DNA of 64,000 nt from Alphaproteobacteria bacterium (GCA_018222605.1 JAAEZZ010000009.1:150682-214681); one strand, 5' to 3'; shown: positions 47,170-56,360, counted from the stretch's first letter. The notes: generated from the letters alone by a model not told the origin. Program-made: numbers and translations.

Positions 47170-48065
47170 GCGATTTTGCCAGCCGCCTCATTCTGGGGAC
47201 GCGAGACCTCGGGCCCCTCTGTGTCGGTATCGATCCGCACCCCGGCCGCATTCCTGATCTCTTCGGCGGCGACACGCCAGAGGGGCTTGCCGGTTGGGGC
47301 GAGGCTGTGGTCGCAGCTGCGGCAGGCCGCGTCGCCGTGGTGAAGCCGCAAGTCGGCCTGTTTGAGCGTCATGGGCCGGACGGGATGCGCGCCTTGCAGC
47401 GTGTTTGCGAAGCCTCCCGAGATGCCGGCCTGCTTGTCATCGCGGATGCCAAGCGCGGCGACATTGGCACCACGGCCAAGGGCTATGCGGCCGCCTATCT
47501 TTCTGTGAACGCACCGTTCCCATCTGATGCCGTCACTGTGAACCCCTATATGGGCCTCGATACGCTGGAGCCTTTCCTTGAACAGGCTGAAGCGACAGGG
47601 AAGGGCGTCGTCGTACTGGCGCGCACGTCGAATCCCGGCTCTGCGGATTTCCAGGCGCGGGATCTGGAAGGTGCGCCGCTCTATGCCCGCGTAGTGGAGG
47701 CGCTTGCCCCGGCGATTGAGCGGCTGAAGGGCGCCGAAGGCTGGTCCAGCCTGATGCTGGTGGCGGGTGCAACAGGTCCGGCTGAAGCGCGCCATTTGCG
47801 CAGTCTGGCGCCGCAGGCCCTGTTCCTGGTGCCCGGCTATGGCGCGCAGGGCGGCGGCGCATCGGACGCGCTGGCGGGTTTCACCCGTATCGGCAATCGC
47901 CTCGAAGGCGGCACAGTCAACGCATCCCGCTCGGTCACTTTCCCGGCAGGCAGCGATACCTCCGTTACAAAGGCAGATTGGCGCAAACTGATCGAAACGG
48001 CGATTGATGAGGCGCAGGCTGATCTTTGCCGGCATGCTGGCCATACGGCGGTCAATGCGGGCTGA
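47166..48065 (+). CDS. pyrF: orotidine 5'-phosphate decarboxylase, long (type 2) form
   Basis: 299 residues, longer than the E. coli type-1 enzyme and typical of the type-2 form. It decarboxylates OMP to UMP. 'CVGIDPHPGRIPDLF', 'VVKPQVGLFERHGPDGM' and the catalytic 'VIADAKRGDIGTTAKGYA' (the DxKRGDI motif) are present, as is 'GYGAQGG' at the phosphate site. The ATG is within the protease stop codon, so it is translationally coupled to that gene. Confidence 0.94.
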   Translation: MSDFASRLILGTRDLGPLCVGIDPHPGRIPDLFGGDTPEGLAGWGEAVVAAAAGRVAVVKPQVGLFERHGPDGMRALQRVCEASRDAGLLVIADAKRGDIGTTAKGYAAAYLSVNAPFPSDAVTVNPYMGLDTLEPFLEQAEATGKGVVVLARTSNPGSADFQARDLEGAPLYARVVEALAPAIERLKGAEGWSSLMLVAGATGPAEARHLRSLAPQALFLVPGYGAQGGGASDALAGFTRIGNRLEGGTVNASRSVTFPAGSDTSVTKADWRKLIETAIDEAQADLCRHAGHTAVNAG

Positions 48066-48167
48066 CCTAAAGACAGGTCTCGACAATCTGCGGCCATCCT
48101 CTAGCATCTCCCCATCAAGGCGGCATCAGACCGCTCTGCATGAAAATCAACGGGGAGAGAAACGGCC

Positions 48168-50345
48168 ATGAGGAATTGGCAGTCTACCTTGATTGCGGGG
48201 GCATCGCTCGCAATCCTAACCGCCTGCGGGCAGGCAAAAACCGAAAATACACCAGAGACACCTGCCGAACCGGAGGCTTTCGCCGCTGTCGATACGGCTC
48301 GCATCGAAACCGCCAGCGGCGGCGATGAATGGCTGACCTATGGCGGCACCTATGATGAGCAGCGCCATTCCACACTGACCCAGATCAGCAAGGAAACCGT
48401 CGGCGATCTCGGCGTGGCCTGGACATATGACCTCGCCACAAATCGCGGCGTGGAGTCCACACCGATTGTCGTCGATGGCGTCATGTACGTCACCTCCGCT
48501 TGGTCCATCGTCTACGCACTTGACGCCAAGACGGGCGAAGAGCTGTGGGTCTATGACCCTGAAGTGGACAAGTCCGTCGGCGTAAATGCCTGTTGCGATG
48601 TCGTGAACCGCGGTGTCGCTGTCTATGATGGCAAGATATATGTTGGCGTCATCGATGGTCGTCTGGAAGCGCTGGACGCCAAGACGGGTGAGCGCCTGTG
48701 GAGTACGGTCACGGTCGACCAGTCTAAGCCCTATACGATCACCGGCGCACCGCGCGTCGCGAATGGCAAGGTTCTGATCGGCAATGGCGGAGCGGAACTC
48801 GGCGTACGCGGTTATCTTTCCGCCTATGATGCCGAAACCGGCGATCAGGTCTGGCGTTTCTACACCGTCCCTAATCCCGAAAAGCAGCCGGATGGCGAAG
48901 CCTCCGACTCTGCGTTTGAAGAGGTCGGCAATGTCACCTGGGGCGATGACGGCGCATGGGTCACCGATGGCGGTGGTGGTACGGTTTGGGATTCCATTGT
49001 CTATGATGATGTGAACAACCAGATCATCTTTGGTGTCGGCAACGGATCGCCCTGGAACCGCGCCTATCGTGACCCGTCCGGCGGCGACAATCTGTTCCTG
49101 TCTTCCATCGTCGCGGTGGATGCCGCGACCGGCGAATACAAATGGCACTTTCAGACAACGCCCGGCGACAATTGGGATTACACCGCTACGCAGAGCATCA
49201 TTCTGGCAGACCTCCCGGTTGGCGAAGACGGGGAAACCCGCCGCGTTGCCATGCAGGCCCCGAAGAATGGCTTTTTCTATGTGATTGATGCCGAGACCGG
49301 TGAGTTCATCTCCGGCGACGCCTATGTGCCGATGAACTGGGCCACCGGCCTTGATGAGAATGGCCGGCCGATCGAAATCGCCGACGCGCGTTATGGTGAT
49401 ACGCCCTATCTGCAGACGCCTGGCCCGCTGGGGGGCCATAACTGGCACCCGATGGCTTTCAATCCCGACCTGAATCTCGCCTATATTCCGGCACAGGAAA
49501 TTCCGCAGGCCTATGCGCGCGACAACCGCTTTGAATCAGAGCCTGTCGGCTGGAATACCGGTGCAGACTTCTCTGCCGGGGTGCCGCCGATTGCCCCGCC
49601 GGAAGTCGCCAAGATGCTGCGTTCGACCCTGAAAGGTCGTCTCATCGCCTGGGACCCGGTCGCCCGTGCCCCGCGTTGGACGGTAGAGCATGGCAATGCC
49701 TGGAATGGCGGCGTGCTCTCCACAGCGGGTGGCCTCGTCTTCCAGGGCAAGCTGTCCGGTGAGTTTGTGGCTTATGACGCGGCGACCGGCGACAAGGTTT
49801 GGAGCCATAATCTGAAAGCGGGCGGCGCCTCCGGCCCCGGCACCTACATGATCGATGGCGAGCAATACGTCACCATCACTACGGGCTGGGGCAGCGCCTT
49901 CGCACTGGCGGCAGGCTTCGGATATGACGAGGCTGTGCCTTCTACCGTTGGCAAAGTGGTCACGTTCAAACTGGGCGGAACGGCAGAGATTGCTGACCCG
50001 GACTTCCCGATGATCGACAAGACCCCGAAAGGGGAGGCGTTCGGCGATGATGCCATGATCGCGGAGGGCGCAGTCCATTTTGCCCGCAATTGTGCGGTTT
50101 GCCATGGGCCGCTTGCGGTCAGCTCCGGTGTGCTGCCTGATCTGCGCTGGTCCGCGATCACCGGCAATCAGGATGCCTTCAAGGGCGTTGTCATCGACGG
50201 AAACCTGGCTGCCAATGGCATGGTCTCCTTTGCGGACGAACTGACACCGGAACAGGCCGAAACCATTCGCGCCTATGTCTTGGCCCAGGCCTACGCCGCC
50301 CAGCCGGCTGAAGAGCCGTCCGAGAAAGACGCCGGCGAAGAATAA
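48168..50345 (+). CDS. lipidated PQQ-dependent quinohemoprotein alcohol dehydrogenase
   Basis: 725 residues. The signal ends in 'ILTACG' (lipid Cys at residue 20). The eight-bladed PQQ propeller begins 'YGGTYDEQRHSTLTQI', repeats the W-motif ('YALDAKTGEELW', 'EALDAKTGERLW'), and has the vicinal disulfide C142-C143 ('NACCDVV') and 'GDNWDY'. A C-terminal class I cytochrome c domain has 'CAVCHG' at 642-646 and the Met ligand in 'NGMVSF'. It is thus a type II quinohemoprotein (lupanine hydroxylase/qhADH group), which oxidises alcohols and passes electrons onward. The substrate is unknown. GGGGAG precedes the ATG. A hairpin follows near 50364-50390. Confidence 0.93.
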   Translation: MRNWQSTLIAGASLAILTACGQAKTENTPETPAEPEAFAAVDTARIETASGGDEWLTYGGTYDEQRHSTLTQISKETVGDLGVAWTYDLATNRGVESTPIVVDGVMYVTSAWSIVYALDAKTGEELWVYDPEVDKSVGVNACCDVVNRGVAVYDGKIYVGVIDGRLEALDAKTGERLWSTVTVDQSKPYTITGAPRVANGKVLIGNGGAELGVRGYLSAYDAETGDQVWRFYTVPNPEKQPDGEASDSAFEEVGNVTWGDDGAWVTDGGGGTVWDSIVYDDVNNQIIFGVGNGSPWNRAYRDPSGGDNLFLSSIVAVDAATGEYKWHFQTTPGDNWDYTATQSIILADLPVGEDGETRRVAMQAPKNGFFYVIDAETGEFISGDAYVPMNWATGLDENGRPIEIADARYGDTPYLQTPGPLGGHNWHPMAFNPDLNLAYIPAQEIPQAYARDNRFESEPVGWNTGADFSAGVPPIAPPEVAKMLRSTLKGRLIAWDPVARAPRWTVEHGNAWNGGVLSTAGGLVFQGKLSGEFVAYDAATGDKVWSHNLKAGGASGPGTYMIDGEQYVTITTGWGSAFALAAGFGYDEAVPSTVGKVVTFKLGGTAEIADPDFPMIDKTPKGEAFGDDAMIAEGAVHFARNCAVCHGPLAVSSGVLPDLRWSAITGNQDAFKGVVIDGNLAANGMVSFADELTPEQAETIRAYVLAQAYAAQPAEEPSEKDAGEE

Positions 50346-50398
50346 AGGCCTTTGACTTTGATGTGGCGCGGCTCTCAAGGCCGCGCTACACATGCTTG

Positions 50399-50938
50399 AT
50401 GCAAATCCTGATCCTCATATTGGGTGTACTCACGGCCATCGGGGTCTGGTCCTGGCGCATTCACATGGCGCGCCAGGGGGCCAGGGTGTCGATGGACTCC
50501 GCCCGCGCCATTGCCAATGCGCCGCGCCGCTTTGCCTTTCGTTACAAGGCCGGGCAAAAGGGCATCAGCCTGATCAGCGATCCGAGAGAAGCTGCCGCCA
50601 TCATGATGATGGAAGTGGCCCGGGCCCGCGGCGGCCCGCTGACAGAGGCCCAGGCGCGCGTCATGAATGAAGAGATCATGCAGCATTTCAACTTTACCCT
50701 GGCCGAGGCCGAGGAGCTGTCTGCCCATGCCGCTTGGGTGACAAATACGGAGCCTGATCCACGCCAGACCATGCGCAGGCTCAGCCAGCTGATTGTCAGT
50801 GCACCGCAGCTCGGCCCCAAGGAAGTGATCGATCTGGATGCCATGCTGGTTGCCGTATCAGAGGCGGAGGGCGCCCCAACGCGGGAACAGCTGGCTATGC
50901 TGCAGGTGTTCAGAGATAAGGCAGGGCTGAAGACCTGA
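50399..50938 (+). CDS. TerB-like protein
   Basis: 179 residues from ATG 50399. One N-terminal membrane segment ('ILILILGVLTAIGVWSW') precedes a cytoplasmic helical domain: 'EAAAIMMMEVARARGGPLTEAQARVMNEEIMQHFNFTLAEAEELSAHAAWVTN' and 'LDAMLVAVSEAEGAPTREQLAML'. This is the TerB/DjlA-type helical fold, found in tellurite-resistance and DnaJ-like proteins. No DnaJ domain is present. A GC-rich hairpin lies just before it, after the alcohol dehydrogenase. Function unknown. Confidence 0.75.
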   Translation: MQILILILGVLTAIGVWSWRIHMARQGARVSMDSARAIANAPRRFAFRYKAGQKGISLISDPREAAAIMMMEVARARGGPLTEAQARVMNEEIMQHFNFTLAEAEELSAHAAWVTNTEPDPRQTMRRLSQLIVSAPQLGPKEVIDLDAMLVAVSEAEGAPTREQLAMLQVFRDKAGLKT

Positions 50939-50983
50939 GGCCTTTCCTGTCGAGGCCCGTTGCCACGGCGGCCAAGGAATAAT

Positions 50984-51820
50984 ATGTCAGAGGTGATGCC
51001 AAATCGTCTCCCCGCCGAGTATCGCGCCAAGGCCTTGAATGAGGCGTGGACAAATTTCTCCATTTTGCGTCATGGCCGTTTCGACGGCATGTTGGTGACG
51101 TCCAAGAATTCCGGCACGCATTGGCTGAAATACATGCTGGCGGTGGCTTTGGCGGAAACCTATGGCATTCCGTATCCTTCCTATTTTTCAGAGAATGCAG
51201 TTCGACCTTACATTGGTTGGCCCAAGGATGATGTCACCTATCCTGAGCTTCCGCGCCTGGCATTCAGCCATACGATTCCGCATCATCTGGCAGATGTGGG
51301 CTGGGCGCGCAGCCTGGCCGGTTTGCCGCCATATGTGCTGGCCGTGCGCCATCCCATGTCCATTCTGGCCAGCCATTACGCCAAATGGGAATATGACATT
51401 CAGGTTGACTGGATCACCTATTTGAAGGGGGATCCTGGCGGATCGAGATATCGCTGCGATCTTTACTGGCTCGCCCGTTTCTGGAACCGCTGGGGGGATG
51501 TCTATGCGCGGCATCGCGACTCGATCCTGCTGGTCCATTACGAGCAGACCCAGAAAAATCCCCGCGCCATTCTTGAAGCCGTGTCTTGCCAATGGGGCCT
51601 TGATCTTACCCCCGCCGCGATTGATGCCGCTCTGGCTGCAGGCACGAAAGAGGCCATGGCGAAGAAGGTGGACCCTGAAGCAGAGCCCAATGTACTGCAA
51701 AACCGGAAAACGCCACTGGCGGAGCTGTTTAAGGGGGAGGCGATGGAGATCTATTCAGATTATGTCCAGACACTGTTCCGGCATGATCTAGGGTATGATC
51801 TGCTCAGCTTTCCGTCTTGA
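50984..51820 (+). CDS. PAPS-dependent sulfotransferase family protein
   Basis: 278 residues from ATG 50984, with AAGGA upstream. The 5'-phosphosulfate loop is 'TSKNSGTHWLKYMLA' and the 3'-phosphate motif is 'LAVRHPMSILASHYAKW', the two PAPS-binding signatures of cytosolic sulfotransferases. The His in 'FSHTIPHHLADVGWA' is a candidate catalytic base. Bacterial members sulfate lipids or glycans; the acceptor here is unknown. It converges on the GST gene with a 17-base overlap. Confidence 0.85.
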   Translation: MSEVMPNRLPAEYRAKALNEAWTNFSILRHGRFDGMLVTSKNSGTHWLKYMLAVALAETYGIPYPSYFSENAVRPYIGWPKDDVTYPELPRLAFSHTIPHHLADVGWARSLAGLPPYVLAVRHPMSILASHYAKWEYDIQVDWITYLKGDPGGSRYRCDLYWLARFWNRWGDVYARHRDSILLVHYEQTQKNPRAILEAVSCQWGLDLTPAAIDAALAAGTKEAMAKKVDPEAEPNVLQNRKTPLAELFKGEAMEIYSDYVQTLFRHDLGYDLLSFPS

Positions 51821-52484
51821 TATAGCCGCTTGAGCGTCCGTCTGCGGTGTATTTGATCCACCAGGGTTCGGCTTCTGCCTGCTTCTCCAGAATTCTGAAA
51901 TCCGCGTCTTCCAGAACCGCGTCATAATAGTCTTTCGCCGCGCCGGTCAGCTCCAGTCCATAGGTGCGAAAACGCGTGACGACGGGCAGATAGAACGCAT
52001 CCGCCGCGCTCCATTTGCCGAACAGGAAGTCTCCGCCTTCTCCATATTGCCTGCGCAAAGCGCTGAACATGCTCTGTATGCGTTCAATATCGGATTGCAG
52101 CGCATAGGTTATGTCCGGCGTGTCTTCGCGGCCGCGAATGTCCATCGGGCAGGCCTTGCGCAAGGCAGGGAAGCCGGCATGCATTTCGCCAGCCACGGCG
52201 CGGGCAATGGCGCGTTTCGTGCTGTCTTCCGGCCAGACGGCGCCGGCTGGGGCCCATTCGGCAATCCATTCCGTGATCGCCAGGCTCTCCCACACGATAA
52301 CATCATCCCAGATCAGCAGCGGCACCTTGGCCGTCGGGCTGATCTCTTTCAGCTTCGCGGACGTCTCCGGAAAATCCAGTGGGACGATCACTTCCTCCAC
52401 GGGCAGGCCCACTCTGCGGGCAACCATCATGGGACGGATCGACCAGCTGGAATAATTCAGATTGCCGAGGACCAGCTGTCTCAT
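51804..52484 (-). CDS. glutathione S-transferase family protein
   Basis: 226 residues from ATG 52484 (MRQLVLGNLN). The N-terminal thioredoxin-like domain carries 'LVLGNLNYSSWSIRPMMVARRVGLPVEEV', 'SPTAKVPLLIWDD' (the glutathione cis-Pro region) and 'WESLAITEWIAE'. The C-terminal helical domain has 'WSAADAFYLPVVTRF'. It joins glutathione to electrophiles; the substrate is unknown. It overlaps the upstream YCII gene by 4 bases, so they are co-translated. Confidence 0.92.
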   Translation of the reverse strand: MRQLVLGNLNYSSWSIRPMMVARRVGLPVEEVIVPLDFPETSAKLKEISPTAKVPLLIWDDVIVWESLAITEWIAEWAPAGAVWPEDSTKRAIARAVAGEMHAGFPALRKACPMDIRGREDTPDITYALQSDIERIQSMFSALRRQYGEGGDFLFGKWSAADAFYLPVVTRFRTYGLELTGAAKDYYDAVLEDADFRILEKQAEAEPWWIKYTADGRSSGYIKTES

Positions 52485-52777
52485 GCGGGCTTTCCTGCTC
52501 CGAGCAGCCACTTTACTTCATTGATTTGCACATCGGCGAAGACACCAGCTTTTGCGTATGGGTCCTGCTGGCCCAGTTCTTTCGCGGCTGCCAGGCTTTC
52601 GGCCTCGATGAGACAGAGGGATCCGATCATGCGACCATCTTCTGACATCAACGGGCCTGCCATGCGAATGCGCTCCCCCAAAGTGCCGGCCCATTCCAGG
52701 TGGGCCGGGCGGTTGGCTGCGCGGCGCTCTGCGCCATGGATTTCATCATCGCGGCAGTGAAAGCAGTAAAGGGGCAT
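52481..52777 (-). CDS. YCII-family protein
   Basis: 98 residues, a single YCII domain: 'MPLYCFHCRDDEI...RRAANRPAHLEWA', 'MAGPLMSEDGRMIGSLCLIEAESLAAAKELGQQDPYAKAGVFADVQINEVKWLLG'. Members are small dimeric alpha/beta enzymes with a His/Asp pocket, some with chloroperoxidase-like or isomerase activity. Its stop overlaps the GST start by 4 bases (TCAT, 52481-52484), so the two genes form a small operon, possibly for detoxification. Confidence 0.88.
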   Translation of the reverse strand: MPLYCFHCRDDEIHGAERRAANRPAHLEWAGTLGERIRMAGPLMSEDGRMIGSLCLIEAESLAAAKELGQQDPYAKAGVFADVQINEVKWLLGAGKPA

Positions 52778-52873
52778 AAGGTCATCATCTCCATGTCTAT
52801 GTCAGACCGGTCACCCGTATGGCACGAGTGGCCTCCTCTCACCAATCGTCTGAACGGAAAAAACGCGCTGAAT

Positions 52874-52886
52874 GAATCATTGATCC
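52874..52886 (+). promoter_or_regulatory. GAATCATTGATCC near-palindrome before the TetR gene
   Basis: Six-base arms with one mismatch, centred about 34 bases before the TetR start codon. The 8-mer TCATTGAT recurs after the TetR gene (53552-53559), which would fit an autoregulated operator pair. Confidence 0.35.
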
Positions 52887-52913
52887 TTCAGAAACAGAGA
52901 GTATGCTTGCGCA

Positions 52914-53528
52914 ATGAGTGACACAACAGATACCCGCCAGCAGATCCTGGAAGCTGCCATGCAGCGCATCGTTCATTATGGCTATGCCAAAACAACGATG
53001 TCCGAAATCGCCAAGGACTGTAATATGTCCGCCGGCAATATTTATCGTTTCTTTGCCTCCAAGCTGGACATCGCCGAGGCTATTGCCCGAAAGTTCAATG
53101 CTGAACTCTACCAGTCCTATGCGGGCATCTGCCGCGAGAAGACGAGCGCGGCAGACCGGTTGCGGCGATTCTTCGAGTTCAGCCTCGTGCGCACTTATGA
53201 GGCGTTGGAGGAGAAGGACAAGCTGATCGAGCTGGCCGAGACGCTGGGCGATGAGCGGCCGCTCTTCATGAATGAACAGTTGGCCCAGGAACGGGTCTAT
53301 CTGGTGCAGATTCTGGAAGAGGGCATCGAGTCCGGTGAATTCCGTCCGATTGAGCACAAGGAAGAAGTCGCGGAGATGATCCAGTCGTCTCTTATGAAGT
53401 TCCGGTTTCCGCAGATGTTCTCTCACCTCACCCTGCCCAAATTGCAGCGGGAACTGGCCGGTGTCATGAATTTGCTGCTGGCCGGATTGTCGGCCGGGGC
53501 AGTCGTGCCAGAGCGGCATATTGAATGA
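52914..53528 (+). CDS. TetR-family transcriptional regulator
   Basis: 204 residues. The N-terminal HTH is 'RQQILEAAMQRIVHYGYAKTTMSEIAKDCNMSAGNIYRFFASKLDIAEAI', a textbook TetR DNA-binding domain. The C-terminal ligand-binding half is helical and acidic ('EEKDKLIELAETLGDERPLFMNEQL'). The ligand is unknown. TetR-type sites are seen on both flanks of the gene, and a 37-residue protein follows, so one regulator may control itself and that peptide. Confidence 0.92.
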   Translation: MSDTTDTRQQILEAAMQRIVHYGYAKTTMSEIAKDCNMSAGNIYRFFASKLDIAEAIARKFNAELYQSYAGICREKTSAADRLRRFFEFSLVRTYEALEEKDKLIELAETLGDERPLFMNEQLAQERVYLVQILEEGIESGEFRPIEHKEEVAEMIQSSLMKFRFPQMFSHLTLPKLQRELAGVMNLLLAGLSAGAVVPERHIE

Positions 53529-53532
53529 CGAT

Positions 53533-53583
53533 TGAATAAAATAGAAATCATTCATTGATTTTTATTCAGGCGCTTGCTATATG
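53533..53583 (+). promoter_or_regulatory. AT-rich nested dyad and candidate promoter downstream of the TetR gene
   Basis: TGAATAAAA (53533-53541) and its exact complement TTTTATTCA (53560-53568) enclose AAATCA-TTCAT-TGATTT. TTGATT (53555-53560), a -35-like box, is 17 bases before TATATG (53578-53583), a -10-like box. The dyad would overlap the -35 and could be where the TetR product acts on the 37-residue gene that follows. Confidence 0.45.
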
Positions 53584-53637
53584 CAGGAGCATGGACGGCG
53601 CTATCTGCCGTTCACCTGCTAGAAAGTGACTTGAAAA

Positions 53638-53751
53638 ATGACCCTGTCCAAAACTGAAACGCGCCAGGCCCTGTTCTCGTTTGCCGCTGCCATTCCGATG
53701 GCTTTTGCCATGCTCGCGGCTGTCGTAGCGCTCGCAGAATACACGGTTTAA
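53638..53751 (+). CDS. 37-residue predicted membrane protein (not in the ORF track)
   Basis: ATG 53638 to TAA 53749-53751. The product begins MTLSKTETRQALF, then a hydrophobic segment ('FAAAIPMAFAMLAAVVALAEYTV') reaches the C-terminus. It starts about 55 bases after the candidate -10 box. There is no strong ribosome-binding site. It lies between the TetR gene and the convergent tsaD. No family recognised; it may be a small stress or quorum-type membrane peptide under TetR control. Confidence 0.45.
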   Translation: MTLSKTETRQALFSFAAAIPMAFAMLAAVVALAEYTV

Positions 53752-53767
53752 GCGCCGTGACGCTATA

Positions 53768-54868
53768 TCAGGCCTTGGCGCCCCGACGTCCTGTCTCATA
53801 GATGGGAGAGGCTTTCGCCGCCGCTTCATCCAGCGGCCAGCGCGGTCTCGCCCCGGCGCCAAGGTCCCCGGCCTCACCTGAGACGAGGCCCGCTGCCAGT
53901 CTTTCCGCGCCCGCAAGCGCGATCATGGCGGCATTATCCGTACAATGTCTCAGCGGCGGCGCAATCAGCCGTGCTCCGGCCTTAGCGGCAACATGTTCCA
54001 GCGCAGCCCGGATAGTCTTGTTGGCCGCAACACCACCTGCCACCACAAATCTCTTCTCCCGGCCTTCGCCTGGCTCGAATGCCTCCAGTGCCCGCGCCGT
54101 CTTTACCGCCAACACATCCGTCACCGCTTTCTGAAAGCTCGCGCAGAGATCACGCATGCGGTCCTCCGTTTGCGGTGCGTCTTCTGCGGCGCGTGCCACG
54201 GCAGTCTTCAGGCCGGCAAAGCTCATATCCAGGCCGGGCCGGTTGAGCAGGGGGCGGGGCAGGTCGAATGCGTCGGCATCGCCCCCTTCAGCAAGGCGCT
54301 CCACCGCCGGACCGCCCGGAAAGCCGAGCCCCAGCGTCTTCGCGGTCTTGTCAAAGGCTTCGCCCACGGCATCATCAATCGTGGAGCCGAGGCGCCGATA
54401 CTCCCCCAGGCCGCGCACCTCCAGAAACTGGCAATGTCCGCCGGAGACCAGCAACAGCAGATAGGGGAAAGGGCAGTCATTGCCGAGCCGGGGGCTGAGG
54501 GCGTGCCCCTCCAGATGGTTCACCGCGATGAAAGGCTTGCCCGCCGCCTGCGCGATTGCCTTGCCGGTCATCATGCCGACCAGAACGCCGCCAATCAGGC
54601 CGGGGCCAGAGGTTGCCGCTACGCCGTCAAGGTCAGCATAGGAAAGCCCGGCCTCATGCATTGCCGCCTTCACGGTCAGGTCCGCCAGTTCGGCATGCGC
54701 CCGCGCGGCAATCTCTGGCACAACGCCCAGATAGGGTGCATGCTCTTCCAGCTGCGTGCGGATCACATCAGAGATCAGCTCCGCGCGCCCATCCTGCAGG
54801 CGCAGCACAGCCGCCGCGGTTTCATCGCAGCTTGTCTCGATACCCAATATGGTCAGCGCCTTGCTCAT
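53768..54868 (-). CDS. tsaD: tRNA N6-threonylcarbamoyladenosine transferase subunit TsaD
   Basis: 366 residues from ATG 54868 ([13 protein letters not shown]). Together with TsaB, TsaE and TsaC it makes t6A at position 37 of ANN-decoding tRNAs. '[15 protein letters not shown]' is the N-terminal signature, '[13 protein letters not shown]' the metal-binding His pair, 'VSGGHCQF', and '[10 protein letters not shown]' the C-terminal nucleotide site. The 20-residue extension in the track lies outside the family. It converges on the small peptide gene and diverges from the sigma factor. Confidence 0.95.
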   Translation of the reverse strand: MSKALTILGIETSCDETAAAVLRLQDGRAELISDVIRTQLEEHAPYLGVVPEIAARAHAELADLTVKAAMHEAGLSYADLDGVAATSGPGLIGGVLVGMMTGKAIAQAAGKPFIAVNHLEGHALSPRLGNDCPFPYLLLLVSGGHCQFLEVRGLGEYRRLGSTIDDAVGEAFDKTAKTLGLGFPGGPAVERLAEGGDADAFDLPRPLLNRPGLDMSFAGLKTAVARAAEDAPQTEDRMRDLCASFQKAVTDVLAVKTARALEAFEPGEGREKRFVVAGGVAANKTIRAALEHVAAKAGARLIAPPLRHCTDNAAMIALAGAERLAAGLVSGEAGDLGAGARPRWPLDEAAAKASPIYETGRRGAKA

Positions 54869-55013
54869 GCCGGGCATGTAAGCGCCCCGGCCCGGTTTGG
54901 AAAGTCTTCCCCGCAGGGGCCCGAACACGGTCAGCGCCTGAAAAGACCGCGCCTGATCTGCATTTTCTGCCGCAAGCGTGTAAGAAAGGGGCAGGGCAGG
55001 GGACTATTCAGAT

Positions 55014-55535
55014 ATGGAACACGCTCAGGATCAGGATGCGCTCTATCGCGAAGCGGCTGAAACATTCGGGCCCGCCATGCAGCGTCTGGCGCGCGCGACC
55101 GAGGCCAATGCCGAGCGCCAGAGAGATCTGGTGCAGGACATGCACGTCGCCATCTGGCGCAGTTTTGCGCAATTCGATGGCCGTTGCAGCCTCCGCACAT
55201 GGGTCTACCGGGTCACCCACAATGTCGCCGCCAGCCATGTAGCCCGCGAAGCGCGCCGCAATCGGGGGGCGGTCACGCTGGAGGCGATTGATCAGATGCC
55301 GGACGGGCGGAGCCTTTCGGCAGATCTCGAGCAGGCCGATGCGCTGGAGCGTCTCATGGCCTGGATACGGCGGCTCAAATCTCCTGATCGTCAGATCATG
55401 ACCCTGTATCTGGAAGACCTCAGCGCCGCAGAGATCGCCGATATTACCGGCCTCACGCCCGGCGCCATCGCCACCCGTATTTCGCGTCTCAAGACGCACC
55501 TGACCAAGGATTTTCAGGAGACGAACAATGCCTGA
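55014..55535 (+). CDS. ECF-family RNA polymerase sigma factor
   Basis: 173 residues. Region 2 is 'ANAERQRDLVQDMHVAIWRSFAQFDGRCSLRTWVYRVTHNVAASHV', with region 4 'DRQIMTLYLEDLSAAEIADITGLTPGAIATRISRLKTHL'. It is a short two-domain ECF sigma. The following gene overlaps it by 8 bases and encodes a membrane protein, the usual place for an anti-sigma or a membrane-bound partner. The cue is unknown. Confidence 0.92.
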   Translation: MEHAQDQDALYREAAETFGPAMQRLARATEANAERQRDLVQDMHVAIWRSFAQFDGRCSLRTWVYRVTHNVAASHVAREARRNRGAVTLEAIDQMPDGRSLSADLEQADALERLMAWIRRLKSPDRQIMTLYLEDLSAAEIADITGLTPGAIATRISRLKTHLTKDFQETNNA

Positions 55536-56115
55536 GCTCGACAAGCTGCAAAAACTCTGGGCCACCCAGCCGGTGGAGCCCTTCAGCCTTTCTCCGGAAG
55601 AGCTGCGCCAGCGCGCGCGTAAGTTCCAAGCCAGCCTTCGTATGCGCAATATCACGGAATACCTTGCTGCACTTCTGGTTGTCGGCGTCTTCGGCTGGAT
55701 GGCCTTTCTGATCCCTCAGCCTGTGGTGAAGCTCGGCGCGGGTCTCATTATTCTGGGCGCGCTCTATGTCAGCTGGAAGCTGCACACCTATTCCGGCGCG
55801 AACATGGCGCATGGCGGCGACACAGCGGATAGTCTGATCCGCTATCATCGCGCCGAACTGGTGCGCCAGCGCGAGGCCCTCGCCAATGTCTGGCGCTGGT
55901 ATCTCCTGCCCTTCCTTCCGGGGGCTCTCTTGTTCGTGGGCGGCGTATCCTTCGCGCCGGATACAGGACTGCCCTTCTTCGTAGCCTTGCCGGGTTTCCT
56001 GTTCAGCCTTGCCATCATGGGCGGCCTCGCCTTTGGAATTATCTGGCTGAACAATCGCGCCGTCAGACAGCTCGATGCCGAAATCGCCGAACTGGACAAG
56101 GCCGCTGAGGGCTGA
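55528..56115 (+). CDS. membrane protein coupled to the ECF sigma (possible anti-sigma)
   Basis: 195 residues. A cytoplasmic N-terminal part of about 40 residues ('MPELDKLQKLWATQPVEPFSLSPEEL') precedes four membrane helices at about 43-62, 65-82, 120-140 and 148-172, and then a short charged tail ('LDAEIAELDKAAEG'). The N-terminus has no clear zinc-binding anti-sigma motif (no HxxxCxxC). It starts inside the sigma gene (8 bases), implying coupled translation. An anti-sigma role is inferred from position only. Confidence 0.7.
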   Translation: MPELDKLQKLWATQPVEPFSLSPEELRQRARKFQASLRMRNITEYLAALLVVGVFGWMAFLIPQPVVKLGAGLIILGALYVSWKLHTYSGANMAHGGDTADSLIRYHRAELVRQREALANVWRWYLLPFLPGALLFVGGVSFAPDTGLPFFVALPGFLFSLAIMGGLAFGIIWLNNRAVRQLDAEIAELDKAAEG

Positions 56116-56360
56116 TCGCCCGCCCTCTATACGGGTTTATTTTCGCAAGCATGATGTAATTGCCGCAGTCCGCCCCATATCAGTGGACTAATCCATCAGA
56201 GTGGAAGCGAAGCTCATTCTGTTCCTGGCTGCGATGTACCGGCCGGAAGCGTTGAGAAGGCATCAGACTGCCTGCCACGTAATAGTTGCACATTGTGGGC
56301 CGTCAGGGCTGCGCTGCGCCGGGCATCTTTACTTGTGCCCCGAAACGGGACCACCCAAAT

